A stretch of 11,198 nucleotides of DNA from Chloroflexota bacterium. Its GTDB lineage: Bacteria; Chloroflexota; Anaerolineae; Aggregatilineales; UBA3940. The position numbers and the translations under genes were made by a program. The notes beneath the pieces are model-generated. The model saw only the letters and a list, made by a program, of their open reading frames with translations, was not told the origin of the DNA and ran no database searches. The DNA is taken from the NCBI GenBank assembly GCA_011051745.1, contig DRKO01000359.1, positions 1 through 11,198 on the forward strand. Reading direction: 5' to 3'. Of this stretch, positions 1-6,775 are shown one piece after another; positions within the stretch are counted from its first letter, which is position 1; each line of letters opens with the position of its first letter.

Positions 1-96
1 CTCGTCCTCTGGCTTACCCGGTACGATACATTCCACGGGGCAAACTTCCACGCATGCCCCGTCCCTCAAGCACAGGCTCGTAATGATGTGGGTCAT
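1..96 (-). CDS. Ferredoxin, 4Fe-4S/3Fe-4S type (N-terminal 32 residues; runs off left edge)
   Basis: Small iron-sulfur electron carrier of the bacterial two-cluster ferredoxin family, acting in the cytoplasm. Only the first 32 codons are visible; the rest lies beyond base 1. The translation opens MTHIITSLCL and carries cysteines at residues 9, 15, 19 and 23. The C-x3-C-P block (Cys19-Pro20) is the typical first cluster-binding motif. The second cluster motif is outside the window, so cluster type cannot be fixed. The ATG at 96-94 is preceded by a GAGGAG ribosome binding site (105-110 on the plus strand). The gene lies 42 bases downstream of the superoxide dismutase stop codon on the same strand with no terminator seen between, so cotranscription is likely. 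Confidence 0.85.
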   Translation of the reverse strand, partial: MTHIITSLCLRDGACVEVCPVECIVPGKPEDE

Positions 97-138
97 GTGA
101 AGTTCTCCTCAAACTCTCAGAGGGTAATGAATTGCTTA

Positions 139-756
139 CTACGATGAAGCCGCTTCAAAACGCGAAGCCACCTCATCCCAGTTCACGACATTCCACCAGG
201 CAGCGATGTACTCCGCACGCCTGTTTTGATACTTGAGATAGTAAGCGTGCTCCCAGACATCCAGACCAAGAATAGGGGCCAAACCTTGAGAAAGAGGGCT
301 ATCCTGATTGGGGGTTGTTGTGATCAGGAGTTCGTTGTTTCCACTCAGGCACAGCCAGGCCCAGCCGCTGCCGAAAAGCGTCGCGGCGGCGTTCGAGAAT
401 TGATCCTTAAAGCTATCAAAGGAGCCAAAAGCTGCGCTGATCGCTCCGGCCAGTGCCCCGTGCGGTTCCCCTCCTCCGTCGGGGCTCATAGAAGGCCAGA
501 ACAACGAGTGGTTCGCGTGTCCCCCTCCGTTGTTGCGAACCGCTGTGCGGACGGCCTCAGGGATGGCGTCCAGGTCTTTCAACAGATCCTCGACGCTTTT
601 CCCCTGCAAATCGGGATAGCCTTCGAGCGCCGCGTTCAGTTTATTGACGTAACCCTGATGATGCTTGTCATGATGCACACGCATCGTCATCTCGTCAATA
701 TGCGGCTCAAGGGCATCGTAAGGGTATGGCAACGGCGGGCATTCGAACTTACCCAT
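139..756 (-). CDS. sodA: Superoxide dismutase, Mn/Fe family (Mn-type signature)
   Basis: Converts superoxide to oxygen and hydrogen peroxide in the cytoplasm. The 205-residue length is normal for the family. All four metal ligands are present: His28 in the HHDKHH block, His83 in GGHANHSLFW, and Asp166 and His170 in DVWEHAYYL. The second-sphere glutamine is Gln151 in NQDSP, and Gly77-Gly79 precede the HANH block. That pattern is typical of manganese rather than iron enzymes, although cambialistic use cannot be excluded. The start is well supported: AGGAGGAGGT at 764-773 lies 7 bases upstream of the ATG. The gene ends in tandem stops (TAG, TAA). No signal peptide is seen. I could not find a convincing promoter upstream. 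The long open frame on the opposite strand is a shadow. Confidence 0.96.
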   Translation of the reverse strand: MGKFECPPLPYPYDALEPHIDEMTMRVHHDKHHQGYVNKLNAALEGYPDLQGKSVEDLLKDLDAIPEAVRTAVRNNGGGHANHSLFWPSMSPDGGGEPHGALAGAISAAFGSFDSFKDQFSNAAATLFGSGWAWLCLSGNNELLITTTPNQDSPLSQGLAPILGLDVWEHAYYLKYQNRRAEYIAAWWNVVNWDEVASRFEAASS

Positions 757-891
757 GCAATATACCTCCTCCTAACAGTGGCGAAAGGCTGAGTGCTTGC
801 GGCGGTTTGTGTAGCCCCCGGCCATACAATTGACCACCTTCCTGAGCGATGTTAAGATGGTGCTGTTATGATCCCGATTATCACTCGGTGT

Positions 892-920
892 TTGTGACCA
901 CCGCCATGAGTGATTGTAAC
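892..920 (+). promoter_or_regulatory. Candidate sigma-70-type promoter for the EamA transporter gene
   Basis: TTGTGA at 892-897 and TGTAAC at 915-920 are separated by exactly 17 bases. Each box matches the consensus at 4 of 6 positions. Transcription would start near 927, giving a leader of about 217 bases before the GTG start at 1144. The local sequence is AT-rich compared with its flanks. This is a pattern match only. Confidence 0.42.
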
Positions 921-926
921 TGTATT

Positions 927-1143
927 CAAAAGACAAGTCAAGATTGAGGAGTGTCTTGCACCTGTGGGGCAGCTACGCCGGTCGGCCCCTGATCTCACCG
1001 AAGGTGAGCCGACGGCTCATCCCGTGGGATCGCCGGTCCGGCCACGCGGATAGCCGCCACACAATTAGATACTCCCCGGGACTGAGGGCAGGGGCCGGGT
1101 CTCACCGTGGCCTACCGAATCGCAGGAGCTTCAGAGGACATCT
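927..1143 (+). ncRNA. Hairpin-rich 5' leader of the EamA transporter gene (candidate cis-regulatory RNA)
   Basis: This gene-free stretch between the divergent sodA and transporter genes is packed with short inverted repeats. They are AAGACA/TGTCTT (930-935/952-957), GGGGC/GCCCC (966-970/985-989), CTCACC-GAA-GGTGAG (994-1008), GAGCC-GAC-GGCTC (1006-1018), ATCC-CGTG-GGAT (1019-1030), GCCG-GTC-CGGC (1032-1042) and GCGG-ATAG-CCGC (1046-1057). TCTCACCG occurs twice (993-1000 and 1100-1107). GGTGAG at 1003-1008 can therefore pair with CTCACC either locally or at 1101-1106, close to the ribosome binding site at 1133-1138. In the distal pairing, CGGC (1013-1016) can also pair with GCCG (1094-1097). 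It matches no riboswitch class I can recognise; the guanidine, TPP, fluoride and cobalamin cores are absent. GC-rich DNA produces some hairpins by chance, so the function is inferred. Confidence 0.35.
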
Positions 1144-2091
1144 GTGAAGCAAAAACTAAGGCTCGCTCTGATCCTCGGCGTGGGCGTCATGGCGATGGCG
1201 TCCGCCTCCATTCTGATCCGTCTGGCCCAGGCGGAGGGGGCCCCGTCACTGGTGATCGCCGTATACCGCATGGGGACGGCTACTCTCGTTCTGAGCATCG
1301 CCGCGATCCGCCAGCAGGTCTGGCGGGATTATGCTAAACTAACCCCACGAGAACTCGGAATATTAACGCTGAGCGGCATCCTGCTGGGGCTGCACTTCGC
1401 AACCTGGATCACATCGCTCGCTTATACGTCGGTGCTCAGTTCCGTTGTGCTCGTGACAACCACCCCCCTCTGGATCGGGCTGGCCGCACCGCTGTTGCTC
1501 GGTGAAGCCACCCCACGCCTGACGTGGATCGCGATCATGATCGCCATAGCGGGGGGCATCACCATCGGGCTGGCAGACTGGTCAGGGGAAGCCAGCCAGG
1601 CGACCACGTGGGGGAACATTCTGGCACTTGGGGGAGCGATCTTAGGGGCAGGCTACTTCATAATCGGGCGCGGCGTCCGGGAGCAGGTGAGGCTGCTGGC
1701 CTACTTATGGCTGGTTTACGGCATGGCCCTGCTTCTGCTGCTTGGCTGGTCGCTCATCGGGCGGTTGCCTTTAACGGGCTACTCGCCGGTAACAATAGGC
1801 TGGATGATAGCGCTGGGTCTCGTCCCTCAACTGGTCGGGCATACGGCGGCCAACTATGCGTTGCGCCACCTGTCAGCTACTTTCGTCGGGGTTGCCATAC
1901 TCGGAGAGCCGATCGGCTCAACGCTCCTCGCCATCCTGTTCCTGAACGAATGGCCGGGGCTCCTCCAGGTCTCCGGAGCCCTGCTGATCCTGGCAGGGAT
2001 CGGTCTGGCCTCAGCCGCGGAGAGAGGGGAGCGGATGCTGCATCGTCGGGGACAGGGCGAGGGACAGGAGGCTCTTCCTCTCATTGAGTGA
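1144..2091 (+). CDS. DMT-superfamily transporter, EamA family (10 membrane helices)
   Basis: Inner-membrane transporter of the drug/metabolite transporter superfamily. Members export or import small metabolites such as amino acids, sugars or drugs; the substrate cannot be told from sequence. The protein has 315 residues with two tandem EamA repeats (about 8-142 and 157-290), each made of five hydrophobic segments. The second repeat ends with the family-typical pattern GEPIGST followed by LNEWP and a last glycine-rich helix. A charged tail of about 25 residues follows. The start is GTG at 1144, supported by AGAGGA at 1133-1138, five bases upstream; the next in-frame ATG falls inside the first helix. 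It is preceded by an unusually structured leader, which hints at RNA-level control, possibly by the transported compound. The zinc-ribbon gene starts 79 bases downstream on the same strand. Confidence 0.93.
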   Translation: MKQKLRLALILGVGVMAMASASILIRLAQAEGAPSLVIAVYRMGTATLVLSIAAIRQQVWRDYAKLTPRELGILTLSGILLGLHFATWITSLAYTSVLSSVVLVTTTPLWIGLAAPLLLGEATPRLTWIAIMIAIAGGITIGLADWSGEASQATTWGNILALGGAILGAGYFIIGRGVREQVRLLAYLWLVYGMALLLLLGWSLIGRLPLTGYSPVTIGWMIALGLVPQLVGHTAANYALRHLSATFVGVAILGEPIGSTLLAILFLNEWPGLLQVSGALLILAGIGLASAAERGERMLHRRGQGEGQEALPLIE

Positions 2092-2145
2092 GGGGCCTGT
2101 TCAATGGGGAGTATCGCTCAGGTGGTAACCCGTACCCAACAGGGC

Positions 2146-2157
2146 TATCACATGATA
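2146..2157 (+). repeat. Perfect inverted repeat TATCA-CA-TGATA abutting a ribosome binding site
   Basis: TATCA (2146-2150) and TGATA (2153-2157) form a short palindrome whose last base is the first base of the AAGGA site of the zinc-ribbon gene. A larger imperfect stem, CCTGTT/AACAGG (2096-2101/2138-2143), lies just before it. Either could be an operator or a translational element, or chance. Confidence 0.25.
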
Positions 2158-2170
2158 AGGACAGGTTAAC

Positions 2171-2380
2171 ATGCTTAAGGTAACTTGCTACAAATGTCAC
2201 TGGAGCTGGTCTCTGAACAACGAAGCCGTCCGGACAGCGCTGGAGTCACTGAAGCCGGATGCCACTCACTACACGCTCGAATGTCCGAAGTGCCGCCGCG
2301 TCAACAAGATTCCTGTTCAGCAACTGAAGAGGGCCTTACCGCGCACTTCTTCGCCAGAAGAGCCAGAAGGGAACGAGTAG
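2171..2380 (+). CDS. Small zinc-ribbon protein, function unknown
   Basis: Predicted 69-residue cytoplasmic protein. Two CxxC knuckles, Cys6-x2-Cys9 (CYKC) and Cys38-x2-Cys41 (CPKC), are separated by 28 residues, the arrangement of a compact zinc ribbon. The segment between them is amphipathic, and the C-terminus (from about residue 55) is a Pro/Glu-rich tail that looks disordered. I do not recognise a named family. AAGGA at 2157-2161 lies nine bases before the ATG, supporting this start. The stop codon is only 10 bases before the GH38 start, so the two are almost certainly cotranscribed. Zinc ribbons of this kind often act as nucleic-acid or protein-binding modules, but nothing here shows which. 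Confidence 0.8.
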   Translation: MLKVTCYKCHWSWSLNNEAVRTALESLKPDATHYTLECPKCRRVNKIPVQQLKRALPRTSSPEEPEGNE

Positions 2381-2390
2381 CTCACCGGTC

Positions 2391-5018
2391 ATGGCCAGAC
2401 GACAACTCCGGCTGCATATCGTCTCCCATCTGAGGTGGGACAGGGAGGGCTTTGAGACTTTCCAGGTCCGCCGGTTGCGGCTTGTTCGCCTGCTGGACTA
2501 CCTGCTCGACTTTATGGATGCGGAGCCCGACTGGGGGCCTCTTCTGCTGGACGGGCAGGCGATCCTGCTTGAAGACTATCTGGAGCTTCGCCCTGAGCGT
2601 CAGGCCATCTGCACGGCGCTGATCGGCGAAGGGCGGCTTCAGATCGGCCCCTGGTATGTGCTGCCGGAGGAGTTCCTCGTCAGTCCAGAGGCCCTGCTCC
2701 GCAATCTGTCTGCGGGGTCGCGGATGGCGGACTATTCGGGGGGGCGGCTGGATATTGGCTACCTTCCTGAGTCGTCAGGGCATATCGGGCAGATGCCCCA
2801 GATTCTCCGGGATTTCGGGATTGAGAGCGCGGTCGCAGTTCGCGGAGTCGGGAACGCCCCTGCCGAGTCCCGGTGGGAGGCGCAGGACGGTAGCCGGGTA
2901 TTGCTGGGATACCTGAAAGACGGTTTTTACGCGGCCTCCGCCCTCCCGCCGGACGAAGACGGATTCAAAGCAGCGCTGGCGCGGATCAGAGACAGCCTGA
3001 AGGGTCAGAGCGCAACGGATGACCTTCTGCTGATGGAGGAGGTTGACCGCGAGACGCCGTTACCCCGGATCATTACCCTGGTCGCCGCCATGCGGCGGCG
3101 CTTCCGGGGAACCAGGGTCTTTTTCAGCAGCCTGCCCGCCTACTTCGCAGCCATCCGGGAGCGTCAGGACGAGTTTCCCACCATCGCGGGGGAGATGCGC
3201 TCCCCGCAGCGTTTCCCCCTCTTCTCAGGCACGCTGAGCACACGTATCTGGATCAAACAGCGCAACCACGCGATCCAGACACTTCTGGAGTGCTGGGCAG
3301 AGCCGTTCGGCGCGTGGGCGGCGCTCATTGATCGTCTCGCCAGGCCAGCGACAGAAATCGCCTCTCCCGCCCGCCTGATCTGGCACGCCTGGCGGATTCT
3401 GCTCCAGAACCACGAGGCCCCCTCCCTCAGGGGAACCGGCCTCGATCAGGTTCAACGGGAAGTGGATGTCCGGTTTGATCACGCAGAGCAGATCGGGGAG
3501 GAAATCACCCGCCAGAATCTGGAGCATCTGGCGCAACAGATTGACGCCCGCCGTCTGCCTTCCGCCAGAAAGGCGACTCCGCTCGTGGTCTTTAACGCCG
3601 CCCGGCAACCCCAGACAGGGGTGATCGACCTGGATATCCCGATCCCGACGGGGAGCCGGTCGTTTGAAATCGTTGACGAGGCGGGGGACGCCCAGCCTTT
3701 CGAGGTCACGGAAACGCCCGGCCAGCCGCCCGGCACGGTCCGGCTCAGGCTGCTGGCCCGCGAAGTCCCCGCCCTGGGCTATCGGACATATGCGCTGATT
3801 CCGTCCCGCTCCGGGCCGGAAGAGGCGCTCACAGACGAGGGCCTTGACATCGAAAACGAGTGGCTGAGCCTCACCCTCGACCCCCACGAGGGCACGCTGA
3901 CGCTGTACGACAAGCGCACGGGGCGTTCCTTCTCAGGGCTGAACCGGTTCGTAGACGGCGGCGATCGGGGCGATACCTGCACCTACTGCCCGCCGGAACG
4001 GGATACCGTGATTGACATCGCGGCTAACACGCCGCTCCACGCCGAGCGGCGGATCACGCCTTTTGAGCAGACGCTCTCCTTTCTGCAAATCTACCGCCTC
4101 CCCCACCGGCTAACCGAAGACCGCTCCGCCCGGCAGCCGCTCGCCGCCCAGTTTGTGCCCATCACCATCCTGACCACGCTTCGCCTCGTCAGAGAGGTTC
4201 CGCGGGTGGATGTCCACGTCCGGGTGGACAACGGCGCTTATGATCACCGATTGCGGGTTCACTTTCCCACGGGGGTTCTGACGCAGGAAGCCTTCTTCGA
4301 CGGCCACTTCGAGGTTGTACGGCGTCCGCTCGCCATCCCCGGCCCCGGAGAAACCGCTGGCTGGGCCGAACAACCGACACCGGAGAAACCGCAGAGGGCC
4401 TTTGTGACCGTGCTCGGCGACGAAACCGGCCTGACCCTCGCCAATCGGGGCCTGCCGGAAGTCGCCGTTCTGGCAGGGGAACAGGGGGCTGAGATCGCGC
4501 TAACGCTGCTTCGCTGCGTGGGCTGGCTCAGCCGCGACGATCTGCCGAATCGAGAAGGCAGCCCCGCCCCGCAGGTTGAAACGCCGGAGGCCCAGTGCAT
4601 CGGCACGTATGAGTTTGAATACAGCCTGATCCCCCATCAGGCGGACCCATTACCGGCCTGGCTCCAGGCCTGGACCTTTCAGACCCCGTTGAAGGCCCTG
4701 CTGCTGCCCGGAGCGACCCCCGGCCCGCTTCCGCTGAGCGACAGCCTGATGGTCAGCGAAACGCCTGCTTTCGTGCTGAGCGCGGTGAAGATAGCCAACG
4801 ACGGGGGGGGATTGATCGTACGCGGTTACAACGTCAGCGAAGAGGCGATCACCGTTACCCTGCGGTCCGGCTTCCCATTCCGTCACGCGGAGTTTGCCCG
4901 GCTCGATGAGACACTCATCGGAGAGTCCCTCGTGCCCGACGAAGAAGGGCGGTTCACTTTTGAGGCAGGCCCGGCCCGGATCGTAACACTGTATCTCCCC
5001 TTCTCCGGCGGGGAATAA
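2391..5018 (+). CDS. Glycoside hydrolase family 38 (alpha-mannosidase) homologue with degenerate active site
   Basis: The 875-residue length matches bacterial GH38 alpha-mannosidases such as MngB. Order: N-terminal GH38 barrel (about 5-235), helical middle domain (about 270-375), C-terminal beta-rich domains (about 390-870). Family blocks are clear: HIVSH at 9-13, LDGQ at 53-56, GPWYVLP at 86-92, GHIGQMPQIL at 130-139 and RFDHAEQI at 361-368. However, key residues differ. The usual zinc ligand His of the HWD block is Arg15 (Asp17 is kept). The nucleophile Asp of LPDSFGH is Glu127 (LPESSGH). The MNGVDH block reads MEEVDR (215-220). The HDSICG block, which supplies another zinc-ligand His, reads APSLRG (343-348). 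The frame is intact. There is no signal peptide, so it is probably cytoplasmic. It is probably not a standard zinc-dependent mannosidase: either a pseudoenzyme or an altered one. No good ribosome binding site is seen, so translation may be coupled to the gene 10 bases upstream. Confidence 0.9.
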   Translation: MARRQLRLHIVSHLRWDREGFETFQVRRLRLVRLLDYLLDFMDAEPDWGPLLLDGQAILLEDYLELRPERQAICTALIGEGRLQIGPWYVLPEEFLVSPEALLRNLSAGSRMADYSGGRLDIGYLPESSGHIGQMPQILRDFGIESAVAVRGVGNAPAESRWEAQDGSRVLLGYLKDGFYAASALPPDEDGFKAALARIRDSLKGQSATDDLLLMEEVDRETPLPRIITLVAAMRRRFRGTRVFFSSLPAYFAAIRERQDEFPTIAGEMRSPQRFPLFSGTLSTRIWIKQRNHAIQTLLECWAEPFGAWAALIDRLARPATEIASPARLIWHAWRILLQNHEAPSLRGTGLDQVQREVDVRFDHAEQIGEEITRQNLEHLAQQIDARRLPSARKATPLVVFNAARQPQTGVIDLDIPIPTGSRSFEIVDEAGDAQPFEVTETPGQPPGTVRLRLLAREVPALGYRTYALIPSRSGPEEALTDEGLDIENEWLSLTLDPHEGTLTLYDKRTGRSFSGLNRFVDGGDRGDTCTYCPPERDTVIDIAANTPLHAERRITPFEQTLSFLQIYRLPHRLTEDRSARQPLAAQFVPITILTTLRLVREVPRVDVHVRVDNGAYDHRLRVHFPTGVLTQEAFFDGHFEVVRRPLAIPGPGETAGWAEQPTPEKPQRAFVTVLGDETGLTLANRGLPEVAVLAGEQGAEIALTLLRCVGWLSRDDLPNREGSPAPQVETPEAQCIGTYEFEYSLIPHQADPLPAWLQAWTFQTPLKALLLPGATPGPLPLSDSLMVSETPAFVLSAVKIANDGGGLIVRGYNVSEEAITVTLRSGFPFRHAEFARLDETLIGESLVPDEEGRFTFEAGPARIVTLYLPFSGGE

Positions 5019-5025
5019 ACCCGCC
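5007..5025. terminator. Hairpin between convergent genes (possible bidirectional terminator)
   Basis: GGCGGG (5007-5012) and CCCGCC (5020-5025) pair perfectly around a seven-base loop that contains the GH38 stop codon. The site lies between the ends of two convergent genes 15 bases apart, a natural place for a shared terminator. No T-run follows on either strand, so intrinsic termination would be weak. Confidence 0.35.
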
Positions 5026-5033
5026 TCGCGCCT

Positions 5034-6764
5034 CTACCCCCCTACCCTCAGATAGCTCTCGCCCGGCCAGATGTCCATCGGCAGAGGCTCCAGCGACTGC
5101 CCTTCCGGCAGGTAAGGGCCGAAATATTGCTCACGCAGCGCGTCCAGCGTTCCGTCGGCCTTCATGTCCTGCAGAGTGAAGCTCACCAGGGCCTGAAAAT
5201 CCGTGTCAGCAACAGGGAGCGCCATCACATAATCGGCGGGGCGGTAACGGGTCTCCACCACCCCGATCCGGTCATCCGTCTGTTGCATGAGCATCAACGC
5301 ATACTCATCCCCCACCACGGCCTGAACGCTCAGGCTCAGCAGGGCCTGAAACGCTTCATCAAACGATCCCGCCTCCTGAATGCGGGGGATGGCGTTGTTG
5401 TCCTCGATGATGCTCCGGCTGATATCCAGCGGTTCCACAATCATAGAGGGCTTTAGCTCCAGATCAGCCACGCCCAGCACGGGCGACGCCTGCATATAGA
5501 TCAGCCGCAGCCCTTTGCGATAGTAAGGCTGGCTGAAAGCGACACGCCCGATCAGTGACTGATCGGGCCGCACCCCGACAACAAGATCAACCTCACCGGC
5601 GGTCAGCAGCCCGATCCCGACCTCTCCCACGCTATCGGGCGTCTCCACAACCGGCACATTCCAGCGACGGGCCATCTCGTTGATGATGGCCCGGTTGTAG
5701 CCATCCAGGATCGGCTGGCTGTCAAACACCGCCGGTTCCGGGCTGAGCTCCATTCCGGCCACCCGGAGCGGCTCCCCGCGTTGGATGCGGGCCACAACGG
5801 ACTCCTCCCGGTTTATGTCTGTGGGGAATGTCTCAAACGTGTAAGCAGGCTCGCCGGGGAATGTGGGGAAGATGTCAGCGGCATACCCGTAAAAGTTGGC
5901 GAGGAAGATTTCGCCGTACTCTTCGTCAACGGCGATGCGCTGGAGCGTCAGGTTCAGGAGATCGCGCAGGGGTGTGTCACCACGCCGGACGGCGAAGGCA
6001 TAGGGCTCAACGGCCACAAACTCGTTGATAATCTCGGCGTTATCCTGCGAACTGGAGAACAGCATCAGGTTCTCACGCCGCCCCACCAGAGCATCCATGT
6101 TCAACTCGGTGAAGGCAAAGGCCGCATCGTCAAAAGTATCAAATATCTGAACGGAAGGCGATATCCCCTCCCCGGCGGCGCGGGCCTCGAGCAACTCGCC
6201 CGCTTCCTCTCCGGCGACGGCCACCGTCCGGCCAGAGAGCGCGGCCAGGCTGTCAATTCCGGAGTCGGAGCGCACGAGGATCACGTAGCCGCTCCGAAAC
6301 GTCGTGTCCGAGAACTCGACGAACTGCTCCAGTTCACGCCGATGCGGCATCGCAGCGGCCAGCATATCCACCTCGCCGTCAATCAACATGGGAAGGCGCG
6401 TCTGGCGGGTGACCTGCACGAAGGTTACCTCCACCCCCCAGCGCTCGCCGATACGCTGGACAAGCGCGGGCTCGTAGCCCTGCACCTGCCCGTTGTCAGC
6501 CAGATAGCAAAAAGGCGGGTAATTATAGAGCACACCGACCCGTATCTCGCCCCGCTGTCGGATATCCTCCAGCGCAGACTCGGACACAGGCGACGGGACC
6601 GGTGTCTCCATCGCGCCCCGTGCCGAGGGCGGAGGTGTCATCGTCGGGAAGGCAGTTGCGGTGGCAACGGGAGTAGTGGCGTCCGGGGAAGCGCCACAGG
6701 CCACCAGCGCCCCGCACAGAGCGATCGCCCCCGCCAGCAACGTAAAAAGTCTTGGTCTGGACAT
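5034..6764 (-). CDS. Lipoprotein with two tandem solute-binding (SBP_bac_3) domains
   Basis: Extracytoplasmic lipid-anchored protein of 576 residues. The N-terminal hydrophobic signal ends in a lipobox, Leu20-Val-Ala-Cys23, so Cys23 is the expected acylation site. A Thr/Pro/Ala-rich linker (about 25-60) leads to two family-3 periplasmic binding domains, about 66-300 and 325-556. Domain 1 opens with the family pattern IRVGVLYNYPPFCY (74-87), followed by GYEPALVQRIGERWG (96-110) and FSDTTFRSGYVILVR (151-165). Domain 2 repeats it in weaker form: DGYNRAIINEMARRWNV (354-370), GEVDLVVGV (390-398) and FSQPYYRKG (410-418). Family members bind amino acids or small polar ligands for ABC importers or sensors. 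No permease, ATPase or kinase gene adjoins it. The start lies 11 bases after the nadD stop, without a clear ribosome binding site, so translational coupling is likely. The 332-residue open frame on the other strand is a shadow. Confidence 0.88.
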   Translation of the reverse strand: MSRPRLFTLLAGAIALCGALVACGASPDATTPVATATAFPTMTPPPSARGAMETPVPSPVSESALEDIRQRGEIRVGVLYNYPPFCYLADNGQVQGYEPALVQRIGERWGVEVTFVQVTRQTRLPMLIDGEVDMLAAAMPHRRELEQFVEFSDTTFRSGYVILVRSDSGIDSLAALSGRTVAVAGEEAGELLEARAAGEGISPSVQIFDTFDDAAFAFTELNMDALVGRRENLMLFSSSQDNAEIINEFVAVEPYAFAVRRGDTPLRDLLNLTLQRIAVDEEYGEIFLANFYGYAADIFPTFPGEPAYTFETFPTDINREESVVARIQRGEPLRVAGMELSPEPAVFDSQPILDGYNRAIINEMARRWNVPVVETPDSVGEVGIGLLTAGEVDLVVGVRPDQSLIGRVAFSQPYYRKGLRLIYMQASPVLGVADLELKPSMIVEPLDISRSIIEDNNAIPRIQEAGSFDEAFQALLSLSVQAVVGDEYALMLMQQTDDRIGVVETRYRPADYVMALPVADTDFQALVSFTLQDMKADGTLDALREQYFGPYLPEGQSLEPLPMDIWPGESYLRVGG

Positions 6765-6775
6765 AGGCTAACCCG

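Noticed and set aside
226..792. Plus-strand open frame of 188 codons opposite sodA
   Set aside because: Antisense to a superoxide dismutase with all metal ligands; no domain of its own.
774..900. Promoter for sodA on the minus strand
   Set aside because: Several AT-rich hexamers exist (for example GATAAT near 873-882), but none has a -35 partner at 16-18 bases.
927..1143. Known riboswitch or standard ncRNA (guanidine, TPP, cobalamin, fluoride, SRP, RNase P)
   Set aside because: None of the conserved core sequences I know for these classes is present.
944..1147. 67-codon frame in the leader of the EamA gene
   Set aside because: It has a non-ATG start, no ribosome site, arginine-rich translation without pattern, and it covers the hairpin cluster. 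A regulatory leader peptide cannot be excluded but nothing supports one.
3225..3887. Minus-strand open frame of 220 codons inside the GH38 gene
   Set aside because: Antisense shadow; the sense frame shows continuous GH38 homology through this stretch.
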